A stretch of 64,000 nt of DNA from Bactrocera neohumeralis (taxonomy: Eukaryota; Arthropoda; Insecta; Diptera; Tephritidae), in the NCBI RefSeq assembly GCF_024586455.1, contig NC_065919.1, positions 28,062,839 through 28,126,838 of the forward strand, read 5' to 3'. The stretch's first letter is position 1, and each line of letters starts with the position of its first letter. Position numbers and translations under genes: made by a program. The notes under the pieces were generated by a model. The model did no database searches and was not told where the DNA came from. It saw nothing but the letters and a program-made list of their open reading frames with translations. This document shows, one piece after another, positions 36,373 through 48,500 of this stretch.

Positions 36373-36380
36373 TATAAAAG
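36373..36380 (+). promoter_or_regulatory. TATA box upstream of TO-2 exon 1
   Basis: TATAAAAG, about 36 bases upstream of an initiator-like 'ttcaact' (36409-36415) and 103 bases before the ATG at 36483. The spacing is typical for a short-leader insect gene and supports exon 1 as a real first exon. Confidence 0.5.
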
Positions 36381-36482
36381 TTTCACAAAAGCAAGTTAAA
36401 TGTTTATTTTCAACTAGACGAAGTTGAGCTAAGTCTTTGTAAAGCGGTGCGATTTATTTATAGTATTGTTGTTTTTGTAAGG

Positions 36483-36564
36483 ATGCGTTCTTCTAAACTT
36501 TGTGAAATCGTGCTACAAGCCACCTGCGCTTTTATTTTGATGTTCTGCAGTGCAGCGAAACTTC
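36483..36564 (+). CDS. TO-2 exon 1 (signal peptide exon)
   Basis: ATG at 36483 opens 27 codons ending in phase 1 at a perfect donor (C|GTAAGT). The translation is a signal peptide: short charged start (MRSSKLCE), then a hydrophobic stretch ending FCSAA. Length, phase and the base before the donor match exon 1 of TO-1 and TO-3, and no exon 2 of this type is found before 48387. The link across 11.8 kb is inferred; the alternative is an orphan first exon of a broken fourth gene. Confidence 0.7.
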
Positions 36565-39500
36565 GTAAGTTTCGATAATTTTGAGTGACTGTGTTTTAAA
36601 AGGATGTGGAAAGAAAAAGTATGAAAAAGGGAAAATATTCTAAAATAGGGGAATGTGAATTGACTGAAGGAGTGGTAATTGCATGTAGTGTGAGCCGTGT
36701 GCAAAAAAAAAATATAATATTTTTACCAATAAAGTGTTTGCTGAGTTAATTGGTATTCGGCTAAAAGACTTTAAAAAGTGGTGTTAAAGCTGCCTAAGTG
36801 ACGAATGTCTGTCATAACAGCTTCATTCCAAGTGCGCGACCATTGCTTTTTTGCTTGCAAGTGGGCAACAAATAGAAGCAAGAGAAGCTACATTATTATC
36901 TCTTGTGTCCAATTCAAGTGCTTAGACATCAATGGTGATTCGGGTGACATAGCCAAAGATTGTTAACTTCCAACCTAAGCAACTTCTTAAAAGTCGTACC
37001 GAAAGTATATTCTTAGTCCTGCCCTAAGTTCTGCTACACGTTCAGCACATAAAAAAATTAAATTAAAATAAATTTTTTTTAATAAAGTTAATTTTTTTTA
37101 AATTGCATATACTCAGTTTTGCATATCTTAAATTATATTTTATATAGTATACATATTTCTAACAAGCTCACAAACGATTCGAGCACTAATCAATGGCAGC
37201 ATTTACAATTTCTATTGACAACTGGACTTCCAGACCGCCAAAGATCTGCATCAAAGTAAATAAAACTATTAATATTAAGTTACTGCTATGTGGTTTTTGG
37301 TTTGCTTGCTGGATTAGAATTTAAAGCTCTGTATTGAACTGCTTTATCACTTTGCCTGCCTTTTAAACCATCCTTCTGGTACACTTTTTGATTGAAGTGA
37401 AGAGGAAACTTCCTATTAAATCAATACAGCAACTGTATGGTGATCATTTTGAGCCCATGAAATTACATTTTTTTCTCCTTTGGAAAAGTTTTTGCATAGA
37501 TTTTGTCGTTTTGCTTACTAAATATTTCTTCAAGAATGAAAGCTTTTTCATCAGTAAAAATGATACATTCATTGCCGTTGATTTTCTCCAACGCGTTTTC
37601 AGAAGTTGACCATTTTATCGACGGTAGGCTTTCATACATAAACTCTACATATAAATTATAATAAACAACTTAGGAAAGGCTAAGTTCGGGAGCAACCGAA
37701 CATTTTATACTCTTGCAACTTTAAAGGATTAAAGCCAGGTAAATACCTTAAGGTGTAAAACGTTGACCAGAGGTTCGGAATCCAAGCAATTACATATACA
37801 GTTGAACTTACCTAACTCGAATTACCATAATTTTAAAAAAAAAAAACTTTGAGTTAGAAAGACTTCGAGGTATGGAAGGAAATTTGTATGAAATTTAACT
37901 TTTATTGGCAATTCAAGAATTCGAGTTATGGAAGTTCAACTGTATATACATTAGGGTGATTCAAAAAAAATTTTTTTTTTTTTCAATTGGTACTCGCAAA
38001 AATAGGTTCCTAGACACCTCTAAGAAAGCCTCTCCAAATATGAGTTTTTTATTGTAACGGGAAGGTCCTCCGCCTAACGGTTTTCTATTTTTTCTTATTA
38101 TCAGATAGAAAAATTTATATCTCTCTTCCAACTACTTGAAAAAATATTTTGTTAATTAGGTTTTGTAGGAAATTGAATGCTCTAAAATATGGTCTCTTAT
38201 GATTTTTCCGTAAACCCAACCGTTTAAAAGATATTAACGGTTGAAATTTGACTATTTTTGGAAAAATTATTTTTTTCTTATTAATTTTATAACTCAATGA
38301 AAAAAAATTATTATGAATGATGATACACATAGTTTTGTAGGAAATTTACTGCTCTATAAAAATGGTCCACTACGATATTTCGATTAAGTTAAGCGTTTAC
38401 GAGATATTCATCGTCAAACATCAATGCATACATACATATGTATAAGGGTGGATCAAAAAAAAATTTTTTTTTTTCGTTTGGTACTCTGAAAAATAGGTTC
38501 CTAGACACCTCTAAGTAAGCCTCTCCAAAAATCTATTCATAATAATTTTTTTTCATTGAGTTATAAAATTAATAAGAAAAAAAGAATTTTTCCAAAAATA
38601 GTCAAATTTCAACCGTTAATATCTTTTAAACGGTTGGGTTTACGAAAAAATCATAAGAGACCATATTTTAGAGCATTCAATTTCCTACAAAACCTAATTA
38701 ACAAAATATTTTTTCAAGTAGTTGGAAGCGAGATATAAATTTTTCTATCTGATAATAAGAAAAAATAGAAAACCGTTAGGCGGAGGACCTTCCCGTTACA
38801 ATTAAAAACTCATATTTGGAAAGGCTTTCTTAGAGGTGTCTAGGAACCTATTTTTGCGAGTACCAATTGAAAAAAAAAAAAAAAATTTTTTTGAATACCC
38901 TAATATACATATATACCATACCAATGTCAGGCAAAGATTATCCCTGAATTTCAATTATATATCTCACACATTGACAGATTTTGCGGTAAAAAGTCAAGTA
39001 CATACACTGGGGTCCAAATATTCTGTACCTAGGGGTTTGAACAGTTTTGTTGGATTTGAACAATTTTTGGCCACAATGTGGAACAATCTAAAGATTCGTG
39101 CGTTTACGTTGTTTTATGCCGTTTTATTAATTTATGCTTGATTTGTATACCGGAAGGTGAAAGAATCATATGAAATTTAAAATTGTGTTGTATGGTAAGT
39201 TGGCGTTGCAGTTTGATTTCACCCATTTTCGCGCTATGAAATTAAAGCGTTAGAGAAATGCAATACAAGTATACCAAATTTGGTTGAAATCGATCGAGCA
39301 GGTTCTGAGATATGTGATTTCACCTAAGAGTGCGCTCTCATAACATCTCCGGGGTAAAATTTAATGTCTCTGGCGTATTTAGTTATTGATTTATCGCGCT
39401 ATAAGTAGTTTTTAACAGTACCGTTATAGGGGGAGAGAGCGGTGTTAACATGCGATTTCATTCTTTTTCACACTGTTGGTAATAGTTCTTATTAGAATTG

Positions 39501-42500
39501 TCCCAAGCAAATTTGGTCTAGAAGATATGTTCATTAAACCCATTAGAGAGCGGGGTCGCGGCCACTTCATCAAAATTTTCAGCCCACAGGTGGTTCTTAC
39601 CACTGCAATCCTCTCTGCCAATTTACAGGTCTATATCTTTATTTAATGCTTAGTTATGGCAGCTTATAAGTTTTCGGTTAATGGCGTTTTGTGGGCGTGG
39701 CAGTGGCCCCTCAGTAATTTGCTTTCAATTCAAAATTATGACACATTTTCCTCCACCGCCGCTTTTACTATGCATTCGGGTTGCCCAGTATGCAATTCAT
39801 CTGTTCCTGTAGCGTTGCAAATGTCTTTAGAAGCAAATCTATAATATAAGTATCTATGTACATACATACATATATGTACAAGTATAATAGAAATGTTTAA
39901 CGATGTATCAATTAGATAACAGTAGATACATGGTATAAAATAATTTAATTCAGGAGGCAAATAGTAACGACTAAATATATTGAACTTTGCATACATTTAG
40001 GCGACATTCAAAAGTATTTATCCACAATTAAATAAAATAAATAGCTGTTCACAATAAGTGAGAAATTATTTTTAATTTTTGATAACCTCTCTACATAAAT
40101 ATGACAATGTTTTTAGTTATAAAAATCAGTGTTTTGATATCCAAAAGGGCCCAAAATTTTACATATAACAACAGACGTAGCACAAATAGTGCTCTTGACA
40201 TGTTGTTGGTTCTCAAATCTGATTCAAAGATGGTCGAATCAGTACTTTTCGATACACAGTACAGTACTTTCGGTGAACTATAAATACCATAAGTACACAA
40301 GCTGTGAGCATGGTCAATATATTCTAAAAACCCCTACATATATATACATACATATGTATACATATATATGAGTGGTGTACTGACGTATTTTTTTTCATTA
40401 TTTCCCTATTAATGCCGTGTGTTTGCGGGCATAGAGTTGACCGTGCTCACCCATAGATTGGTTATAAATATATCAAATATCACTTGTCGAGCGTGAATCT
40501 ATCACAGGCAGATGTAGATTTCTTGTGTCTAAAAATGCCGTCCGTCCGTCTGTATATATAGAATTCCATTCGCTCGCCGCCTGCGTCGCCATCAGTTTTT
40601 AAGATATCGTTTTCCAATTTTGCTAACGTCATTTTCTCTTCAAGCAGCTGCTCATTTGTCGGAACTGCCGATATCGGACCACTATAACATATAGCTGCCA
40701 AACAAACTGAACGATCGGGATCAAGTACTTGTATGGAAAACTTTCACATTGGACAATATAATGTATATTCACGAAATTTGGTAATGATTATTTTCTAAGG
40801 CAACAATGTAATCTCCGAAAAAATTGTTCAGATCGACTTACTATAGCATATAGCTTCCATATAAACTGAACACATAGTTACTAAAAGAAATGCACCTGTG
40901 AAGGGTATATTAGCTTCGGTGCAGCCAAAGTTAACGTTTTTTCTTGTGTTTTTTGCAAACGCCAGCTATAGTCACAGTTCCCTTCAATTCAAACAGTGAA
41001 TACAATTTTTTTCAAAGCAGTAGGTTTACTTGCTTAATGCAAAATAAATGCAAAATCCCATGTTATATAAATTGAGAATGAAATATGTCTTAGGTATGGC
41101 TTAAATTGTAAGTAAAAAACTTGTTTACGTTGGATCCTTGATTTTCGGACAAAAGCTGAAACTTTCGTGAGTGTTTGCGAAAAAAAATCAACTTGGGAAA
41201 CAACAGACACCCTACTATACAAATGTGGTCATCCCATCTAAAATGTAAAATTTAAATTTTCATTCAAAATTTTTTTTATGCAAAATATATTTTTTGCACG
41301 TATTTTTTATTTCGACTAAATATAAACAATTTCCGACGCATAAATTTTCAAAATGTCAACTCTTGAAAAAAGTACTTTTAAACACTTGCTTATAGTTATG
41401 AAGAAAATAATTTCATTATAAAAATAACTGGTAGGCCAAATGACAACGATTTTTTTCTTGCATTTTGATGAAATGTACATTTTGTACATCATGTACAATT
41501 TTTTTTTTCAAATTTGGAAATAATCTTATTCAGTTTTTTTAATAAAAATGTGCATCAAGTCGAAAAACGTATATCTCATCAGAAAGCTGCAAAAAATAGT
41601 AAAGAGTAGGAATTATTTTTTTCGTATAAGCAAATATTTAGAATTTTTTTTTTCAAAAGCTAAAATTTTGAAAATTCATAAATCGAAAAATTTTCATATG
41701 GGCCGAAATAAAAAATATATGCTTCAAAAAACACAAACAAATAGCTTGTACTAAAAACATTGTTTAATGTAAGTTTTGGATGGAATGACCCATATATGAG
41801 TAAGCTTGATTATTCGAATATTAAATAAGATCAACTAATCGAACTAAGTATACCTAATAACATAGCTTAAGCTAATCTTATAACCGTTTAAGTTTTTATA
41901 TACAAAATATTTAATAATACAGTTTATTAATTTGCACAAAATTCAAAAAAAAATATTTCGGTTCTTCTCCTTCATTGGTGTAGACACCGCTCACGCTGTT
42001 ATAGCCGAGTTTGCAGTGCAGCCAGGTCCTTCTCCACCTGATCTCTCCAACGGAGTGGAGGTCTTCCTCTTCCTCTGCTTCGCCTGGCGGGTACAGCGTC
42101 CATAAGGACGACATGACCCAGCCAGCGTAGCCGCTATCTTTTCACTGAACTATGCCAATGCCGTTGAGGCTAACATTGTTCTAGTGTTAATACTGGTTCT
42201 CAGATAGACGAAATTATCTATGACTTCAAAGTTATGACTGTCAGCAGTGACGTGGGAGCTAAGTTGCGAGTACCTGTTTCTTTGATAACGAGAGAAACCA
42301 TCGTTCACTACCGAAACCGTTTGCTTCGCTTCCTTATCCAGTCTGGAGAAAGCAGAACTAACGGCGCGGTTGTTGAGGCCAATGATATCAATATCATCGG
42401 CATACCGCAGTAGCTGCATACTCTTATAAAAGATTGAGGATCGTGTTCGGTCGCTCCCTAATTAACCCTTTCGACCCCTATTTTCTTCCTGTAATCTTAA

Positions 42501-45500
42501 AATTTTTTTTTAGTTTTAATCTCATATTTATTCTAGAAAGGTATAGTAAAATTTTCAACTCGCCACTCCCACCCGTTTGAGCGCTACAGAATGTTGCCTG
42601 TGAGCAACGTTGGGCAATGGTGGTATAGAATTTATTAATATTTTAAACTTTTTTTTTCTAATCGCATTTTATTTTATTTATTAAGGAAAAATTAGGTATG
42701 CAGTAAAAAAGACAAAACACAGTTTTTATTGTTATTGCAGCAAAGATGGACCTTACATTTAAGACATTTGGACAAGTTCCTGTCTTGCACAACCTGCTGC
42801 GCCCTTTTTCACCGAATACTACCCAATGTTCCGTCTTATCATATCGTTTCGTTTCTGGAGGGTTCGGCTGGAATCTGTCACTGTTGATGGTGTTATGCGA
42901 CGACACACTGCTCGATGGAGAGTTTGTATCGCTATCATTCCTCTCTGCATTGGACGGTCTGCCTCGCTTTCTTTGCATAGAAACTGCAGAAGACGTAGAT
43001 TGCAGAAGGGCATCAGCTATTTCCAGTTGAAATTTTATTAGGAGAATGTGTTTCTGTTTCGGATGAAGCAAATTTAAATGTTTTCTATAAAGCAGCCACG
43101 CATTTGTAGGGGACAGACGTTCCCAGACACCAAAAATTCGTATATACCACTTCCTTGAGCGGTGGTTAACTTTATAAAGTTCCATAACACATCCGCTAGA
43201 TCACCTTCAAAATCTTTTTCTGTAGTTGTCCGTCGAAATTCTACTTTCGACCCTTACACAGGTAAAATTACTGGACATCATGTGTTTTTTCTTTTGGGTT
43301 CCAACGTTTGCAAATGCCAACTGGTTCGATGACTTAAATGCGATGATATATGTCTCACGCGGCATTGTCAAACCATCGTATACATATTATGATTGGTTTA
43401 CATATTTCATGTCATAAGATCCTCTTCCACAATGTTTTTTGAGTTCCGCTTAGGGAAAAATTTCAAACTGGCAGTTGCTTATTCGATTTATTACGTATAG
43501 TACCATTTTGCGAATATGCCCATTTCCTTCAATGCAATCAGAAGGCTTACTGATTTCTCACTCTAGTTATCAAAATAATTCTGTTTTTTGTTTAAGTTAT
43601 CTCTTGTTTATTGTAATTTTATTATTTTAGAGAACTATATCCGAGGAAAGTTTCATTAGTCTGATTGACATTGGTGACCTTCACCAAATACAATAAATAT
43701 ATACATATATTATGTTCCAGCATTAAACATTTTCCCAAATAACCCCCAGAAGGAGGCTTAAAGTATATATATTGTTTGTACGTTGATCATCCTTAATGTC
43801 AACAAAAATACGGATACAACGTCTGTATATATAGGAATACCTCCCTTGAACGTTTTTATTTGCTCATCAACGCTTTGATGTTCTTCTTGAGGAAGTTTAT
43901 TGAAGTTTTCTCTGATGATATCTGAGCAGTGAACGATCGTATCTTGTATAGCTTGTCATAATTTAAGATTCTTTTTTAGGCTGCTTGATTGTTATCATTA
44001 AAATGTAAACACTGTTTAATTTTGTCAAATCTATACGAGGTATTGAACACATGTTATAGCGGTAATGCTTAATATTTTAGCCATGCCATTTTTCTTGGGT
44101 AGTTTTAAAACACCTAAGTACAGTAGAGTCAAACAGTGAATATATCGTAGGTTTATTTCTAATGGTAAATTTAAGTTCAAGGCCCAGTTCTTGAAGTCCA
44201 TAGCTGAAACTTTCGTGAGTGTTTGCGAAAAAATCAAAATCAATAGCAACAGACAGTAATTGTGAAAAATATTCCAAATTTTCATCATTTTTTTTGAATT
44301 TCCAAGTCGACATAAACAATTTCCATAACTTTCAGCAGCTTCAAAGTACTTTTAAACCATTTTAATGTTTCGAATCAATTTTTATAAAAATGCAAAACCC
44401 TTCTTTTTGATGATTCATGCTTTGTCATCATGTAATTATATTTCAAATTTCCGATTTCTTATTCTTTTTTTTTCCATAATGTACATTGCGAAAAATTATC
44501 TCAGAAAGCTGCATACACATCCTTATTTTTTCTCATAAGCAATATTTCTTTTTTTTTTGAAAAGCAAAAAGTTTAAAATTCGTTGAAAACGTCCTCATTT
44601 GACAAACCTTTATCTTGAGGCCTCATAACAGTTAAAGTTATATACAAAATTTTATACCACAATTGTTTATTAATTTGCACAAGCAACTCAAAAAATATAT
44701 GTAAAAATCACTCACCTGATGTTGGTTTAAAACTAAAGAAATTTTCTTGCAAAAATATTTCACTTTTTAACAATCACTGAAAAGTAGTTCATTTACAGAT
44801 TGATAATTTTTGTTACAATTATATAAAAAATCTCTCTTTTAAAAATGTACTCCTTCATGCAGAAATAAATTTTCGTTTTTACTGCTACAGTCTTTATCAA
44901 ATTATCTATGACTTCAAAATGATTTACTAGTGATTTATTTTTTGATCAAACCACGTTGACTCATAAGAAACCGTTATCATATCGGTTCAATAAACTGGAA
45001 AACAAAAATAACGCGCGGTGGTAGGCCTATGAACTAGCGAAATTGCCCTCAGGCAACATTGGGGTCGAAAGGGTTAAGGACAACCTTACTTGTTGTGTTT
45101 ACTTCCTGCTCGAGACACAGAAAAGTTAAAAAAAACTTCATAATATAATTCTTCTTGACCGGACTGAATAGATTAAAGTAAAATTAAATATGTTTATCAA
45201 TAGTAAACAATTTGAATATTCTATTTTTACATTTATCTCTTTTAAATAACATCTAAGCTAACCTTTAAGCAAATAAAATTATTCTTAATCAAATTGCGCG
45301 AATTAGCTTATTAAGAATTTAATATGATTTGTGGCAAGTTATTAATTGGATCATTAAAATCACACTGATAATAGTTAATGGGTTTTATAAACACGCATAC
45401 ACAAAAGTACATGTTAGGGTGATCGGAATGATTTTCGTCTCCCCGCTCCATGTACGAGTAAAGCAGAAAATTTTAAAAAATTTCGAGATAAAAAAAATAT

Positions 45501-48500
45501 TTACAAAATATTTTGTTGCCATTTGCTAATACAATCTTTCATATTTATAGTTGCTCTCGTAACTTGGATAAATATTGGAATTTTGCTTTCCCATAAAATC
45601 TGCAACAAAATTACCGTACAATCTTTTGCTAGTCAGAAAGAAACATCTTTTGGAGTAAATACATTTAAGTTAGACTAAGTTTTTCACAACGATTTTCAAT
45701 TGAAAATAGTTTACGTAGTTTAAGCATTATATTTGTTTTCATTCATTTCATGTTCAAATTGGAGAACTCTACCTAAACTGAGAAATTACTTTAAAATATT
45801 ATTATTTTTAAACAAAATAGCGTGCTAATTCAAAATCAAAAAGCTAATCTTCGCTTCTTAAAAATCTATTGTATGTTACTTTAAAACCTGACCGATTACC
45901 TTATTAAATACTTATAGAGGAATATATTGGATAAATACTTTAGAATAAATAGTAATTAAATGTAATCATAGTTAATAGAGCAACACATTTATGACATGAT
46001 AATTGACCCTTGGATTCCTCTTTCTCACACCCGCTTTTATATATTCTCAACAACGTATGAATAAAATGTTGTTTGCATTTCCCGAAGTAGTTATGACGCA
46101 TAACAATCTTTGTTGTAATTGTGCCTTAAAACAAATATACAAGTTTTATAGAAAAGTAGGTGGAAGATAGGAAAGCTAGTGTTTATGAAAGCTCAAGAAG
46201 ATTTTTTCTTAAATGTTGTAGTAATCAAAGACGGTAAGAGCAATTCTAATTTTGACTTCCATATAAGTATGAAGCCTAGCTTTTCAGCATTTTTTCAACA
46301 ATTTTTTTCTGATATAAACAATTATGTAAATATTTTATTCGTATTTTTTATTGTTACAAACATACACTATTAACAAAAAAAATTCTGAAGTTTTTGGAAA
46401 AAAATATTTTAAACTCGGCCATTGCGACGCCATTTACGGTGACTCCTCGGAAAAAAATGCGCCCGTGTTTTAGTTTAAACGTTAACTTTTAACTTGGACG
46501 AAGGAAAAAAACTGAAAATTGGATTTTTGGTAGAGAGTTCAGTGAAAATTTCGCGAATTTTTTTTCTCAAATTGTTGTAATCGAAAAAAAATCTTCTTCC
46601 AAGTCTTTAAGAATTGTATCTCAAAAACACACTTTGAAGAAAATCGCGTTTAAAGGCGGCGCACTTAGTCTAGCTAGCCTCGAGCGCACTAGTTCTCAAG
46701 GCTGTATCTCCGAAACTATTACTCGGATCAACTTGAAAATTTAGGAAAATATTCTAGATGTGTTGCAGACTTTAATAAGACAATAAAAAATTGATTTTTT
46801 TTAACCCGTAAACCCACGTAAACGCTAAAACCGAAATTTATAGTAAAAATTTCCTAACACTTGGACTTATGGTATTATAGTCAATAGGGGTTAAACCAAG
46901 ACCATTTACTAAAATGACAAAAATAGCTCCACGTGATGGAAAATTTTAAACTCAAATTCGTAATCAGGACACCTCAAATACCCCACAGAGGAGTTTCTCT
47001 CTTTCAGATTCCCGAAAGTCTAAACGAAATAAGAGTGAAGGAAAGAAGTTGGAGTTTTCGGAACTATAATATTCTTCACAGATACAAAAGCTGCCTTACA
47101 AGAACTTGATTTCGATCGGTCAGTTTGTATGGTAGATATATGCTATAGTGATCCAGTCGGAACAATATCTTCAGAGATTATACCATTGCTTTAGATAATA
47201 ACCCTAACCAAATTCCATAAAGATATTTCATCAAATGAAGCACCACACAAGCACTTGATTCTGATCATTCTGTTTGTATGGCAGCTATATGCTATAGTGG
47301 TGCGATATCGGCGGTTACATCAAATGAGCAGCTTCTTTGGGAGAAAAGGACGTGTACAGAATTTCAGATCGATATCTAAATAACTGAGGGACTAGTTCGC
47401 GTATATACAGACAAACTGTTGTGTAAAATATACATAATCCAAAAGTTTAAAATACTATATAGTATTTATTATATTTTTACGAAGTGTGTCGCTACTTGAT
47501 TACAATTTTTTATTCAGTAATTTGATTGAATATGAAACTAACATAGTTTATAAAAGGTTCAAGTTGAAAATATTTCGAAAAGGGTTGCCAACAATTCATA
47601 ATTTAATTAATACAAGGTGCGTTCCAAAGTAAACAGGACCTTTAAAAAAATACAGAACAAATGGTTTTTTCGGCCGGTATGGCCGCCAGTATGCCGGTGC
47701 AAGCCTTTTGAATGGCCTGTACGTCTGCATAACGCTTTCCTTTCATGGGCAAATGCATTTTTCCGAAAAAGAAACAGTCGCACGGTGCCATATCAGGTGA
47801 ATACGGGGAGTGGTTTATGGTTAAAATGTGATTTTTGGCCAAATAATCGTCCTTCGAATTTTGGATTCTGAGCAGTTTTTGGTCGTCAGTCAATTTGTGC
47901 GGAACAAACCAAGCACACACCTTTCGTAAGCCCAAATGTTCAGTCAAAATGCAATAAATCGATGTTTTGGAGATGTTCAATTCCATTTCCATGAATTTCA
48001 ATGATGATTTCGGCTGATTTTTGATGAATTCACGCACAGTTTCGATAGAATTTCCGGTGATCACCGATTTTAATTGGCGTCATTTATGATTGATTTGATC
48101 GTCATTTATGTCCTCACGACCACTTTGAAAACGTTGAAACCACTCGTGCACTCTGCTGCGGGATCGGCAATCATCGACATAAACTTGTTTCATAGGCAAT
48201 TTTCATCGCCATAAACTTGTTTCATCAATTGAAACGTTTCGCAGATTCTAACGCACCAGTCCAATCGATGAAATGTCATGTAAAATAAATTCCAATTCTC
48301 ACTGCACTATAAAAATCGATAAGGATTTTTATTTTTTTTGTGTTTTTTTTTTGTTTCAATAATATTGAATTCGCAATCATTTGCAGCCGATGACATCAAA
48401 CCATGTGTTGCAGGGGATGATAAATGTATTATTGAGAATATAAACACTGTACTCGCCAAAAAATATGAGGGCGATGAAAGTTTCGGTTTATCTAAGCTGG

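Larger units (their letters stand above)
37670..39720 (+). repeat. Dispersed repeat family B copy, interrupted twice
   Basis: The 5' part (37670-37798) has the head 'ggctaagttcgggagcaacc' and hairpin TTCGG...CCGAA, followed by 'cattttatactcttgcaact'. The body resumes after 38904 ('tacactggggtccaaat', 'ccaaatttggttgaaatcg', 'gtggttcttaccactgcaat'). Between them lie a 144-bp pogo-type MITE and a 953-bp inverted-repeat element, both younger than the repeat. Confidence 0.7.
42466..45073 (-). mobile_element. piggyBac-like element, 2608 bp, with TTAA duplications
   Basis: Flanked by TTAA on both sides (42462-42465, 45074-45077). Terminal inverted repeats are a perfect 13 bp, CCCTTTCGACCCC, the CCC-type end expected of piggyBac. 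Subterminal related motifs occur on both sides ('gttgcctgtgagcaacgttg' near 42595, 'attgccctcaggcaacattg' near 45042). A transposase C-terminus is encoded at 42658-43220 on the minus strand; the rest of the transposase is decayed or deleted. It lies in TO-2 intron 1. Confidence 0.88.

Noticed and set aside
38115..38738. Two ORFs on opposite strands encoding the same peptide
   Set aside because: They are the two arms of the inverted-repeat element read on opposite strands, A/T-rich, and not a duplicated gene.
40480..40701. 73-codon minus-strand ORF
   Set aside because: It is family A repeat sequence; the same peptide-like text can be read from other, clearly non-coding copies.
42746..43041. 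Plus-strand ORFs over the piggyBac transposase
   Set aside because: They are antisense shadows of the minus-strand transposase with its conserved motifs.
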